From the NCBI GenBank assembly GCA_903908495.1, contig CAIVSK010000380.1, positions 1 through 51,189 on the forward strand: a stretch of 51,189 nt of DNA, given 5' to 3'. Positions within the stretch are counted from its first letter, which is position 1. Every line of letters starts with the position of its first letter. The translations under genes were made by a program, and so were the position numbers. This document shows, piece after piece, positions 33,295-42,092 of this stretch. The notes beneath the pieces are model-generated. The model did no database searches, was not told the DNA's origin, and saw only the letters and a list, made by a program, of their open reading frames with translations. Source of the stretch: Akkermansiaceae bacterium (GTDB lineage: Bacteria > Verrucomicrobiota > Verrucomicrobiia > Verrucomicrobiales > Akkermansiaceae).

Positions 33295-34713
33295 CTACCC
33301 GATGACCTCCGGCCAGTCGGTGTGGAACATCTGGCCGCGGGGGTGATCGGTGCGCTCGTAGGTGTGGGCACCGAAGAAATCGCGCTGGGCTTGCAGCAGG
33401 TTGGCGGGCAACACGGCGCTGCGATAGCTGTCGTAATAGCCGAGCGAGGCGCTGAAGGCGGGCACCGGGATGCCGTTGAGGGTGGCGAGGGAGACGACCT
33501 CGCGCCAGTTTTGCTGGCTGCGGTTGAGGAGGTCCTTGAAGAACGGGTCGAGCATCAGGTTGGCGAGCGCGGGGTTGGCGCGGTAGGCGGCGGTGATGTG
33601 CTTGAGGAAACGGGCGCGGATGATGCAGCCGCCGCGCCAGATGGCGGCGATTTTTGATAGGTCGAGCTGCCATCCCTTTTGAGCGCTCATGGTGGTGATG
33701 AGGTCGAGTCCCTGGGCGTAGGAAATGATCTTGGAGGCGTAGAGCGCATCGTGGACCTGTTGGACGAGGACGGCCTTGGCGGTGGAGATGGCGGGGACGG
33801 GCCCCTCGAGCTGGGTGCTGGCGGCGAGCCGCTGGTCCTTCATGGAGGAGAGGATGCGGGCCTCGACGGCGGCATTGATGGTGGAGATGACCACGGCATT
33901 TTCCACGGCGCTCATGATCGTCCATTTGCCGGTGCCCTTTTGGCCGGCGGTATCGAGGATTTTTTCGACCAGGGGGGCGCCGGTCTCCGGATCGGCCTGC
34001 TTGAAGATTTCGGCGGTGATCTGGATCAGGTAGCTTTCCAGCTCGCCCTGGTTCCATGCGGTGAACACGGCGGCGAGTTCGGCGGCGCTCAAGCCGGCGG
34101 CCTTGAGGATGTTATAGGCCTCGCAGATGAGCTGCATGTCGCCGTATTCGATGCCATTGTGGATCATTTTGACAAAATGGCCGGCACCGCCTGGCCCGAT
34201 GTGATAGACACACGGTTCGCCATCGATCTTGGCGGCGATCGCCTCGAAAATCGGCTTCATGACCTCCCAGGTGGAGGCCGGCCCGCCGGGCATGATGGAA
34301 GGCCCCTTGCGGGCGCCTTCCTCACCGCCGGATACCCCGGTGCCGATGAAACGCAGGCCCAGCCCGCGCAGCCAGACGTCGCGCCGCTCGGTGTCGGTGT
34401 AGAGCGAATTGCCGCCGTCGATGACGATGTCGTCCGGGGCGAGCAGCGGAATGAGCGACTCGATGACAGCGTCGACCGGCGCGCCGGCCTTGACCATGAT
34501 CATGATCTTGCGCGGCGTGGCCAGCGATTGGACAAACTCCTCGAGGGTGGCGGCTCCGACGAGGTGCTTGCCGGGGTTGGCGGCGACGAAGGCGTCGGTG
34601 ACCGCGGTGGTGCGGTTGAATACCGAGACCTGGAAGCCGCGGCTTTCCACATTGAGAACGAGGTTCTGGCCCATGACGGCCAGACCGATAAGTCCGAAAT
34701 CGCTGTTACTCAT
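33295..34713 (-). CDS. gnd: 6-Phosphogluconate dehydrogenase, decarboxylating
   Basis: 472 residues, full length. NADP-binding GLAVMGQNL at about 9-17, the NRTT loop, the substrate loop GTGVSGGEEGARKGPSIMPGG near 126-146, catalytic KMIHNGIEYGDMQ near 182-194, GQKGTGKWT near 257-265, and the late SASLGYYDSYR and HTYERTDHPRGQMFHTDW, which are standard for 6PGDH. It converts 6-phosphogluconate to ribulose 5-phosphate with CO2 release in the oxidative pentose phosphate pathway. The start at 34713 (MSNSDFGLIGLAVMG) is chosen as directly ahead of the nucleotide fold. Confidence 0.96.
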   Translation of the reverse strand: MSNSDFGLIGLAVMGQNLVLNVESRGFQVSVFNRTTAVTDAFVAANPGKHLVGAATLEEFVQSLATPRKIMIMVKAGAPVDAVIESLIPLLAPDDIVIDGGNSLYTDTERRDVWLRGLGLRFIGTGVSGGEEGARKGPSIMPGGPASTWEVMKPIFEAIAAKIDGEPCVYHIGPGGAGHFVKMIHNGIEYGDMQLICEAYNILKAAGLSAAELAAVFTAWNQGELESYLIQITAEIFKQADPETGAPLVEKILDTAGQKGTGKWTIMSAVENAVVISTINAAVEARILSSMKDQRLAASTQLEGPVPAISTAKAVLVQQVHDALYASKIISYAQGLDLITTMSAQKGWQLDLSKIAAIWRGGCIIRARFLKHITAAYRANPALANLMLDPFFKDLLNRSQQNWREVVSLATLNGIPVPAFSASLGYYDSYRSAVLPANLLQAQRDFFGAHTYERTDHPRGQMFHTDWPEVIG

Positions 34714-34813
34714 AAATAGGTGACGTTGGTGGAGGCGGTGGGGATTTAATGGCCGCGGGGCATTGGTGCAACCTCTTGTTGCCAAACGGCGTTGAATTTT
34801 CCACATTGCGCCC

Positions 34814-35404
34814 GTGAACCTGCCTAACACGATCACCCTTTGCCGCCTTGTGCTGACCGCGATTTTCGTCGGAGGCACCGCAATGCAGAGCTGCACCGGT
34901 CATTGGATCGCGTTGCTGGCGTTTGTGATTGCGGCCATCAGCGATTGGTTTGACGGCTATTTTGCCCGCAAATACGGGCTGGTCACGCCGCTGGGCAAGT
35001 TGCTGGACCCGGTGGCGGACAAGGTGCTGGTGTGCTCGGCGTTCGTGTACCTCAGTGCGATGCAGCAATGCCCGGTGTGGATCACGGTATTGATTTTGGC
35101 ACGGGAATTCCTCATCACCGGCTTGCGCCAGATCGCGGTGGAAGCCGGCCAGGTGCTGGCGGCCGATGGCTTGGGCAAATGGAAAACCGCCATGCAACTC
35201 GGCTACTGCATCACTTGTTTGGTATGGTTTGCCACCGACACGCTCGGCTCGGGCAACCCGGCGCTCCGCTTGCTGCACTTCCTGTCGCGGCCCGGGGCCT
35301 GGCTGACCCCGGGATTCCTGTGGCTGGCGCTGGGCCTCACCCTGATTTCCGGATGGAACTACATGTGGAGCAGCCGGGCCCTGCTGATGGGCAAACGGGC
35401 GTGA
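34814..35404 (+). CDS. pgsA: CDP-diacylglycerol-glycerol-3-phosphate 3-phosphatidyltransferase
   Basis: 196 residues, GTG start (MNLPNTITLCRL, the usual first helix NLPNxxTxxR). The CDP-alcohol phosphatidyltransferase motif is complete: D44, D47-G48-x2-A51-R52-x8-G61-x3-D65-x3-D69. About six membrane spans. It makes phosphatidylglycerol phosphate in the inner membrane. Divergent from gnd across 100 bases, which must hold both promoters. The frame begins right at the conserved N-terminus, which supports the GTG. Confidence 0.93.
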   Translation: MNLPNTITLCRLVLTAIFVGGTAMQSCTGHWIALLAFVIAAISDWFDGYFARKYGLVTPLGKLLDPVADKVLVCSAFVYLSAMQQCPVWITVLILAREFLITGLRQIAVEAGQVLAADGLGKWKTAMQLGYCITCLVWFATDTLGSGNPALRLLHFLSRPGAWLTPGFLWLALGLTLISGWNYMWSSRALLMGKRA

Positions 35405-35457
35405 CCTGACAGAAACGTGGTCGTTAACTGAGTTCTGAATTTTGCTTCCGCAATAAT

Positions 35458-35473
35458 TGTCGGATATCGGACA
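35458..35473. repeat. Near-palindrome between convergent pgsA and GH78 genes
   Basis: TGTCGGATATCGGACA, symmetric except at two G positions. It lies in a 75-base gap between two convergent stops; a possible termination or binding element, no more can be said. Confidence 0.3.
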
Positions 35474-35479
35474 AACCAC

Positions 35480-37780
35480 CTACCACAGTGCTTCGAACAC
35501 GGATTCTCCGTCCGGAATTCGGAGGAGGTAAAAGCGGTCGTTCTCTCGGACCGGTTGGACCGGCTTGCCACCGATGGTGAATTGCGGGGTGCCCGCGGGC
35601 CGCCGCGGGATCCCTAGAACGCCGACGGCGCCAACTGGCGAAACGACGGTCGCCCTGAAGGTGTTCGCAAGACGGTTGAGCGCCACTTGAATCAGGCCCT
35701 TTGGTGAATCCACCTTGGCCGTGATCGTGCTGAGCGCGCCCATCTGCGGGAGTATGGCATAGCTGGCGTAGCCCGGCGAGGTAGGGGCAATGCCTGCGGC
35801 GTATTGTGACAGGCAGGTGAGCGGGCCACCGCTCCATGCGTGGTTGTAGCTCCCTCCGCCGTAGCCGTCTTTACCGATTCCCCAGCCCTCCCAGAGCGTG
35901 GTGAGCGGACTGTCGAGTTGAGCGCGATAGCGTTGCTTCATGCGGGTCATCGCAAGGTCCGGCGCATCCATCAGAAAGAGTGCCTCCAGCGCATATTTCT
36001 CCATGTAGGGGCTGGCATTGCGGTGTTTGGTTAATACCTCTCGCAGGGCGGGAAACTGCGCTCTTGTGGCTAAGCCGGCCACGACAGCGAGGGCGTTGGC
36101 CCGATCATCAGTATCGCCCTTGTAGCCCGGCGAACGATATTCCGAGCCTGTCCAGAAAGTGTGATTGAAGCCGGCGGTGATGCGTTTGCGGAGCGCGTCC
36201 CAGCCCGGGATGTCGGCTTGGTTGCCGGTGAGCCGAGCCATGCCGATGGCACCTTCAAGGGCGAGCTGGTACCACGCGCTATCGAGAACGCGGGCATCGA
36301 TCTCCTTGCCCCAGTCCGACCAGTCCCAATCGCCCGGCCGGTGAACGACGAGGTTTTCCGCATCGAGTTGCCAGAGTTTGAGATACCGTTTGACCGCCGG
36401 ATAGGCTTGGCCGATCGTCTCCTTGTCTGCGGTATGGATGTAGTAATTCCAGAATCCGTATTTGCCAATGCTGGCGAGCATCTGGACCGGCAGTTCGGTG
36501 GACCAGGTGCCGCCGTCGTTCTTCTGTCCTGTGGCGGGAACGCCGGCGGGGATGGGTGAAAACAGGGTGGCGTCGGGGCGCTGCCACGCGACGAGTTCAC
36601 GGATCGCCTTGCGGGTGAGGGAGGCTGCTTGAGGATTGAACGCATACGGGACTTCGCCGAGTTCATTGACCACATCGCCCCACCACTGCGAGCGCTCCCG
36701 GTCAGGGCAGTCCATGTAGCTGTCCCGCATGGTAACGTATAGGGTGCGGGCGGCCTTTTGCCATAGGAGGTTGAGGTCGGCGTCATCGCATTCGAACGAA
36801 CCCGTGAAATTTGCATTGAAGCCAGTCTCGCGGTATTTCAGACCGAGGACCTTGATTCCGGCAGGGACCGTATAGCAAACCTCGTGGCCGTTCATCCAAC
36901 CAAGGCATTCAAATTCCTGAATTCCGCTGCGGGTGAGGTATTTCGCGTGCACATTGGGTTCGCCGCCGCCGTTGAAATTATCGGTTCGAATGTCGATTTC
37001 AAGGCCGGCGGGGGCATCGACCCTGAACCAAGGGGTGACTTGGGCATTGTATGGAAGTTTGGCCCTGATGGTGCCGGCCGCAGCTTCGGGCAGCGCGTGA
37101 ACGGAGGAGTAGTCTTTGAGTCCGTAGTCTTTCCATTGTGGAATCGGGCGCTGAACAAGGCGGCCCCACGGTGCTGCGGGCGGGCTGCCGAAGAGTGTCG
37201 CGGCGGGCCATGAGGCAGAAGGATAAGAGGGCGTTGTCCAATCCGGCTCGTCGGCCCCGGCATCAAAGCGGAGGCTGCACTCAGGCAGGCGCCGGTTAGG
37301 TCGGGTGTCAGAGGAGGTGCCGATTGCCGGATGGGGCGAGATCCGCCAGGTGGCGTCGCTGGTGAGTTTGCCGGTAGGCAGATCGAGTTCGAAGAGCAGT
37401 CCCGATTGGCCGGAGGAGTTGTGCGAGAAACCATGTTTGCCAAAATGCCAGACGAGAATGGCGAGGGTATTGTCACCTGACTTGAGATAGGGTGCCAGGT
37501 CAATGGTATCGAAGTAGCCGGCATCCGGTGCCGGGCCGCGTTTCAAGCCTCCCTCGCGGACGACCAGGCTGCCGTTAAGCCAGAGCCAGTATTTCGAGTC
37601 GGCGGCGATGCGTGCGACAGCGCTGGCCGGAGGTGGGTCAAGGGTGAAGGATTTCCGGTAGCGGGTCCATTGATTGGTAGTTGATTGGGCAGGGCCAATC
37701 CATGAAGCGTGCCAGGTTTCGACGCCGGCGAGCGGTGTCACCAAAGTTGCGACAATAAGGAATAGACAGCGAATTGGCAT
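35480..37780 (-). CDS. Secreted alpha-L-rhamnosidase-like protein (GH78 type)
   Basis: 766 residues with a signal peptide (MPIRCLFLIVATLVTPLAGV, about 1-20). An N-terminal beta-sandwich begins with WHASWIGPAQ, as in bacterial rhamnosidases; WLNGSLVVREG suits the carbohydrate-binding N domain. The (alpha/alpha)6 catalytic part has the GH78 hallmark D357-C-P-D-R-E-R-S-Q-W-W-G-D, then GDWDWSDWG, TTLWEGWG and YNHAWSGGP near the end, followed by a C-terminal beta domain. Normal GH78 proteins are 700-1100 residues. Expected to release terminal rhamnose from plant or microbial polysaccharides outside the cytosol. Last gene on the minus strand after two PATR genes. GH106 or other alpha/alpha-barrel families are less likely given the DCPxRE motif. 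Confidence 0.85.
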   Translation of the reverse strand: MPIRCLFLIVATLVTPLAGVETWHASWIGPAQSTTNQWTRYRKSFTLDPPPASAVARIAADSKYWLWLNGSLVVREGGLKRGPAPDAGYFDTIDLAPYLKSGDNTLAILVWHFGKHGFSHNSSGQSGLLFELDLPTGKLTSDATWRISPHPAIGTSSDTRPNRRLPECSLRFDAGADEPDWTTPSYPSASWPAATLFGSPPAAPWGRLVQRPIPQWKDYGLKDYSSVHALPEAAAGTIRAKLPYNAQVTPWFRVDAPAGLEIDIRTDNFNGGGEPNVHAKYLTRSGIQEFECLGWMNGHEVCYTVPAGIKVLGLKYRETGFNANFTGSFECDDADLNLLWQKAARTLYVTMRDSYMDCPDRERSQWWGDVVNELGEVPYAFNPQAASLTRKAIRELVAWQRPDATLFSPIPAGVPATGQKNDGGTWSTELPVQMLASIGKYGFWNYYIHTADKETIGQAYPAVKRYLKLWQLDAENLVVHRPGDWDWSDWGKEIDARVLDSAWYQLALEGAIGMARLTGNQADIPGWDALRKRITAGFNHTFWTGSEYRSPGYKGDTDDRANALAVVAGLATRAQFPALREVLTKHRNASPYMEKYALEALFLMDAPDLAMTRMKQRYRAQLDSPLTTLWEGWGIGKDGYGGGSYNHAWSGGPLTCLSQYAAGIAPTSPGYASYAILPQMGALSTITAKVDSPKGLIQVALNRLANTFRATVVSPVGAVGVLGIPRRPAGTPQFTIGGKPVQPVRENDRFYLLRIPDGESVFEALW

Positions 37781-37880
37781 GGTGGATGCAGGGTTGATTG
37801 GGTATCGACCATGAACACGGGGCCGGACTTGTGAGTGTCAGGAAGTGGCGATAACAGAGTCGCGTCCGTTAGGTGTGCAA

Positions 37881-40800
37881 TCACGGGCCGATCAGCGTGA
37901 CCTTCAGGCGGGCGAAGATTGCGGGTCCGCTCGTCGGAAGGGTGTAGGAGATTGTGAGACCGGCGTCGGCTGCGGCGGCCGTAGTCCATGGATCCGTCAG
38001 GCCGAGGTCGTGGGATTGCTCGATAGCGTAGGTCACGTCACCGTTGGCGACGGCGGCGGCGTTCTTGTTGAACGACAGTACGCTGCCATCGAAGGTTCCG
38101 GCGGTGTCGGCGGCGGCAGGGTTCAGGCCGAGGGCGTATTCCACGAGATTACCGATGCCGTCGTGATCGGAATCTCCGGCGGGATCCACGGCGATGCTGT
38201 GAGTGACGGCCCAGGTGGCGAATCCACCGCCGGTGGTAACCTGGACCATGCCGGCGGTGCCGGAGAAGTGGACATCGTCGATGTGAGAGGCCCCCGATCC
38301 GCTAGCCCCGAAGGTGCCGGCGGCCTGTTGCACACCGTTGATAAAGAGCATGCCCACGACCTCGGTGCCTGTGGCAGCCACCTTGCCAGCGGTGATGAAC
38401 AACCGACCGGTGTCTGGCAGGGCGCTAGCGCTCACGGCGAGGGTGCCGGCCAGCACGGTGGTGTCTCCGGTGAACGTATTGGTCCCGCTGAGGGTCTGGG
38501 TGCCCGCGCCGGTCTTGACGAGGTGCAGGGCCGCGAGGCCGTCGGCGAGTACGCCCGAGTAGGTGTGCAGCGGCTTCGAATTTCCGCTTAGGGTGGCATC
38601 AGTGTTCACCGTGTTCAGGGTCAGGGTTGTGACGGCGTCCAAGCCCGCAGTCACGGCCATGGCCAGATTGACCGATCCATTGAGTCCGCCGAGGGTCGGA
38701 CTGGTGATGGCGCTGAACTCGAAGGTGCCGGGACCCGAAGTATCAAGTGCGCTGTCCTGCAAGGCGAGGTCGTTGGCCAGAACGATGACTCCGGCACCTA
38801 CCTTGGTGTCGCCGGTGAAGGTATTGGCGGCGCTCAGGATGAGGTGCCCTGCCCCCAGTTTGATGAGGTTTGAGATACCGCCCGCTCCGCCGCCCATGAC
38901 CGGGCCGGCGAACTCGACCGCGTCCCCGCCCAGGCCGGGATTGACGGTGACGGTGCGACTGCCGTTATAATTGTTGATGCCGATCGGGTTGACCAGGATC
39001 ACCTTGGCGTCGGCGCTGGCGGACCCGAAGACAAAATTGCCGCCGAAGACGTTGCCGCCGCTGGAGAAATTGATGGCGCGGGCGTCACCGAAAAAGTTCA
39101 GGGTGAGGTCGCCGCCGCGGGCGGCGAAGCCCCCGTTGGACGACACCACCAGCTGGCCGCTGCCGACACTGCGGGTGATGGTGCCATTTCCTTCCAACGC
39201 GGCCCCGTTGGCGAGGGTAAGCGCAGCGGAATTGGCCAAATTGTCGGTCACGTCTCCCACGCTGAGGACGCCGCCGTTGACGGTGAGGGTTCCGGTGTGT
39301 CCGCTGGCGTCACCACTCAAGGTGAGCGTGCCGGTTCCGTTCTTCACCAGGCCGCCGGATCCCGAAAAGGTGCCCCCGAGCGTGGCATCGGTGGCCGCAC
39401 CGGTGGTCAGGATGCCCGCCCCGAGCAGAATGTTGCCGCCGGAAGTGCCGCCGCCACCCAAGCTGTTGATGGTTTGGTTGAAGCCGTTCAGATCAAGGGC
39501 GACGCCGGCCGCATCGGCCAACGTGACGGAGGCGGTGCTGCCAAAGGCGCCGGCCGCCCGGGCGCGCAAGGTGCCACCGTTCACCACCGTGGCCCCAGTG
39601 TAGGATCCGGCACCGATGTCCAGCGTGCCAGCCCCGCCCTTGGTTAGACCAAGGCCGCTGCCGGAGAGCCCGCCCACGGATAGAGTCGATGCGCTGACAG
39701 TGATGGTGCAGTCGGCAGACATCGTCACCGCGCCGAGCCCGAGATCGAGGTTGCCAGAGCCCGTGAACGCAAAGCCGCTGTTCCAGGCTTGCGGGACGGC
39801 CGAAGCCGAAATGATCGCGCTGCCGCTGGTGTTGTCGAGCGTTGTGCCACTGGCGATGGTGAGGGTGCCGGTGCCGAGGGCGGAGGCGTGGTTGACGTTG
39901 AGCGTCCCGCCGTTGAGTTGGACGCCGCCGCTGAACGAGTTGGCCGTGGCGAGTGTAAGAGTGGCCGGGCCGTTTTTGGCGATGTGGGCGGTGCCGGCGA
40001 TGGTGCCTGTTCCGGTGATGGCGTAGTTTTTCACCCCATCCACAGTGATGGCAACAGGCGAGACGGCGCTGTTGAGCGTGACGGTGATCGGGCTGGTGCC
40101 GCTGGAGGTGTCATCAAAAATCACCGAGTCGGTCGCGCCGGGCCCGCCCTGGAGGAAATTGGTGGTGGTGGACGAGGAGGCGGTTTTCCAGTTTCCGGTG
40201 GTGTTGACATCCCAGATGCCGTTGCCGATGCGCCATTTCGGCGTCTCATCCGTCACCGTACTGAGAACGATGGCCGATCCAGTGTTGGTGAAGGAACCGT
40301 TGATACGGAAGGGCATGACGAGGCTCAATCCGGCCGAGCCGCTGCTGCCACCAATCGAGGTGTAGGCGACCAGCGTGGTGCCGGCCACGGTTAGTCCCTT
40401 CACCCGCAAATTCGTCGGACCGTTGATGTTGAAGACTCCGGCGGTAAGCAACGGAGCGCTCGGCTCGGTGGCGGGCGTGAGTTCGAGAGTCGATCCCCCG
40501 GCCGATCCCAAAGTGAGTGTGGAGACATTGAGGGTGTCGCTGCCCGTGATCTGGGTGACGCCGAAGGTGGCGGTATCGGAGACGGTGACCGCACCGCCGC
40601 CGGTCTGAGCGGAGGTGGTGGAAAGCGTGCCGCCGTTCACTGTGGTGGTGCCCGAATACGTGTTCGCGCCGGTCAAACTCAACGTTGCCGCACCGGTTTT
40701 CGTCAGGGCCAGTCCGCCCGTGCCGGCACCATTGGAAATCACACCTGTGAAGGTTCCCGCGCCGATGGCAAGCGGCGCGGCATTGGTGACGTGCGAATTC

Positions 40801-42035
40801 GTCACCCCCCCCGCGCCATTGAGCGTTCCGAGGTTCACCGCGACGCCATCCACTTGGAGCGTGTTGCCTGCCGCCACCGACCAAGTGGCCGCAGCGCTGC
40901 CGGACGTGGCACTGGCGAGCCGCAGGTTGCGGTTGCCGCTGGTGCCGTTGATCGTGATCGAGCCGGTGAAACCCGAGTTATTGCCAGACAGGCGAACCTG
41001 GCCGTTGGCACCGCTGGCTGTGTTCTGGTAGGCGATGGCGCCGTTTCCGGTCAGGTTACCCGAGATGGCGACACCGTTCGCATGGCCGGCGTTGCCTCCG
41101 CTGACCAGCCACGTGTTAGAGCCGGAAGTCGCGATGGTTGGGGCGGAGATGATGAATGCTCCGGCATTGCTTACCATGGCTTCCAGGGTTGAACCGTTGC
41201 CAAGCGTGAGGTTGCCGCTTTGGGTGAGCGAGGCGCTGCTATTGTTGGATTCAAGCTGGAGTTTCGATCCGCTGCCGGACACGGTGACAGGCGCGGCGGA
41301 GTTGATGCCGACGCCGCCAGAGCCTGAGTTCGCGCGAAGGCGCAGCAGGGAGTTCACGCCCACGTTCGCCGTCAGCGTGGCCGCCAGCGCAGTGGTGCGA
41401 CTGCTCCCCGACTGGATCCAGGTGGTCGGGTTGCCGAGATTGAGGGTGCCGTTGCTAAGTGTGTAGCCGGAACTCACCCCGATTGATCCGAGACCGGAGG
41501 TTCCGAGGGAATATCCTCCCAGATCCAGGGTGGCGTTCGCCTGGGCGATGAGCAACAGGTCCTCGCTCAATCCGGCGTTAATGCCGGAACCGGCGAACGG
41601 GGCCCCGTTCGTATTGGCGTTGGCGATGTTCCAAGCCTGGCTGCCGCTCAGCGCGATCTTGGTCTGGATGAGCAGGGCTTGGGTGGCGGCTGACATGTCG
41701 ATGCCTGCGGTGCCGAGGGTCAGGGTGTTGGCTGACGACGCGTTGGTGATCTGGATGCCGGCGGTGGCAAGCGAAGGGTTAGCGGCACCGCCGACGTTGG
41801 CGATGCGGATGCCCTGCCAGGATAGGTCCCCACCCAAGGCGGACACGTTATAGCCGGTCACGGTGCTGTTCCAAAGACCGCCCCCCCCGGGACCGGGAAC
41901 GACTCCGCCTTGCCAGGCGGCGCCGGTATTGAGAGCGTTGGTATTGTTATCTTTAACGATGTCCGCGGCGTTGGCGGAAACAATGAGGAAAATCACGGTG
42001 GCACCGAAGTGATTGAGCGGATTACGAGGCTTCAT
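37881..42035 (-). CDS. Large PATR protein with C-terminal calcium-motif module
   Basis: 1384 residues. Signal peptide 1-23 (ends FLIVSANA). At least six PATR cores are visible, for example KTGAATLSLTGANTYSG, KNGTGTLTLSG, and KTGAGTQTLSGTNTFTG, with less regular beta-rich sequence between. The C-terminal about 120 residues contain DSDHDGIGNLVEYALGLNP, a thrombospondin-type-3-like calcium loop common in Verrucomicrobia exported proteins, then a small beta domain. No PEP-CTERM tail and no beta-barrel. Probably a secreted or surface beta-helix protein. The 57-base gap to the upstream PATR gene and identical MKPR N-terminal start suggest they are a duplicated pair in one transcript. Confidence 0.88.
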   Translation of the reverse strand: MKPRNPLNHFGATVIFLIVSANAADIVKDNNTNALNTGAAWQGGVVPGPGGGGLWNSTVTGYNVSALGGDLSWQGIRIANVGGAANPSLATAGIQITNASSANTLTLGTAGIDMSAATQALLIQTKIALSGSQAWNIANANTNGAPFAGSGINAGLSEDLLLIAQANATLDLGGYSLGTSGLGSIGVSSGYTLSNGTLNLGNPTTWIQSGSSRTTALAATLTANVGVNSLLRLRANSGSGGVGINSAAPVTVSGSGSKLQLESNNSSASLTQSGNLTLGNGSTLEAMVSNAGAFIISAPTIATSGSNTWLVSGGNAGHANGVAISGNLTGNGAIAYQNTASGANGQVRLSGNNSGFTGSITINGTSGNRNLRLASATSGSAAATWSVAAGNTLQVDGVAVNLGTLNGAGGVTNSHVTNAAPLAIGAGTFTGVISNGAGTGGLALTKTGAATLSLTGANTYSGTTTVNGGTLSTTSAQTGGGAVTVSDTATFGVTQITGSDTLNVSTLTLGSAGGSTLELTPATEPSAPLLTAGVFNINGPTNLRVKGLTVAGTTLVAYTSIGGSSGSAGLSLVMPFRINGSFTNTGSAIVLSTVTDETPKWRIGNGIWDVNTTGNWKTASSSTTTNFLQGGPGATDSVIFDDTSSGTSPITVTLNSAVSPVAITVDGVKNYAITGTGTIAGTAHIAKNGPATLTLATANSFSGGVQLNGGTLNVNHASALGTGTLTIASGTTLDNTSGSAIISASAVPQAWNSGFAFTGSGNLDLGLGAVTMSADCTITVSASTLSVGGLSGSGLGLTKGGAGTLDIGAGSYTGATVVNGGTLRARAAGAFGSTASVTLADAAGVALDLNGFNQTINSLGGGGTSGGNILLGAGILTTGAATDATLGGTFSGSGGLVKNGTGTLTLSGDASGHTGTLTVNGGVLSVGDVTDNLANSAALTLANGAALEGNGTITRSVGSGQLVVSSNGGFAARGGDLTLNFFGDARAINFSSGGNVFGGNFVFGSASADAKVILVNPIGINNYNGSRTVTVNPGLGGDAVEFAGPVMGGGAGGISNLIKLGAGHLILSAANTFTGDTKVGAGVIVLANDLALQDSALDTSGPGTFEFSAITSPTLGGLNGSVNLAMAVTAGLDAVTTLTLNTVNTDATLSGNSKPLHTYSGVLADGLAALHLVKTGAGTQTLSGTNTFTGDTTVLAGTLAVSASALPDTGRLFITAGKVAATGTEVVGMLFINGVQQAAGTFGASGSGASHIDDVHFSGTAGMVQVTTGGGFATWAVTHSIAVDPAGDSDHDGIGNLVEYALGLNPAAADTAGTFDGSVLSFNKNAAAVANGDVTYAIEQSHDLGLTDPWTTAAAADAGLTISYTLPTSGPAIFARLKVTLIGP

Positions 42036-42092
42036 GGTTGGGTTGGTGATGATGAGAGTTTGATTGCGCTACTAGCAAAGGTTGCGGGCGGT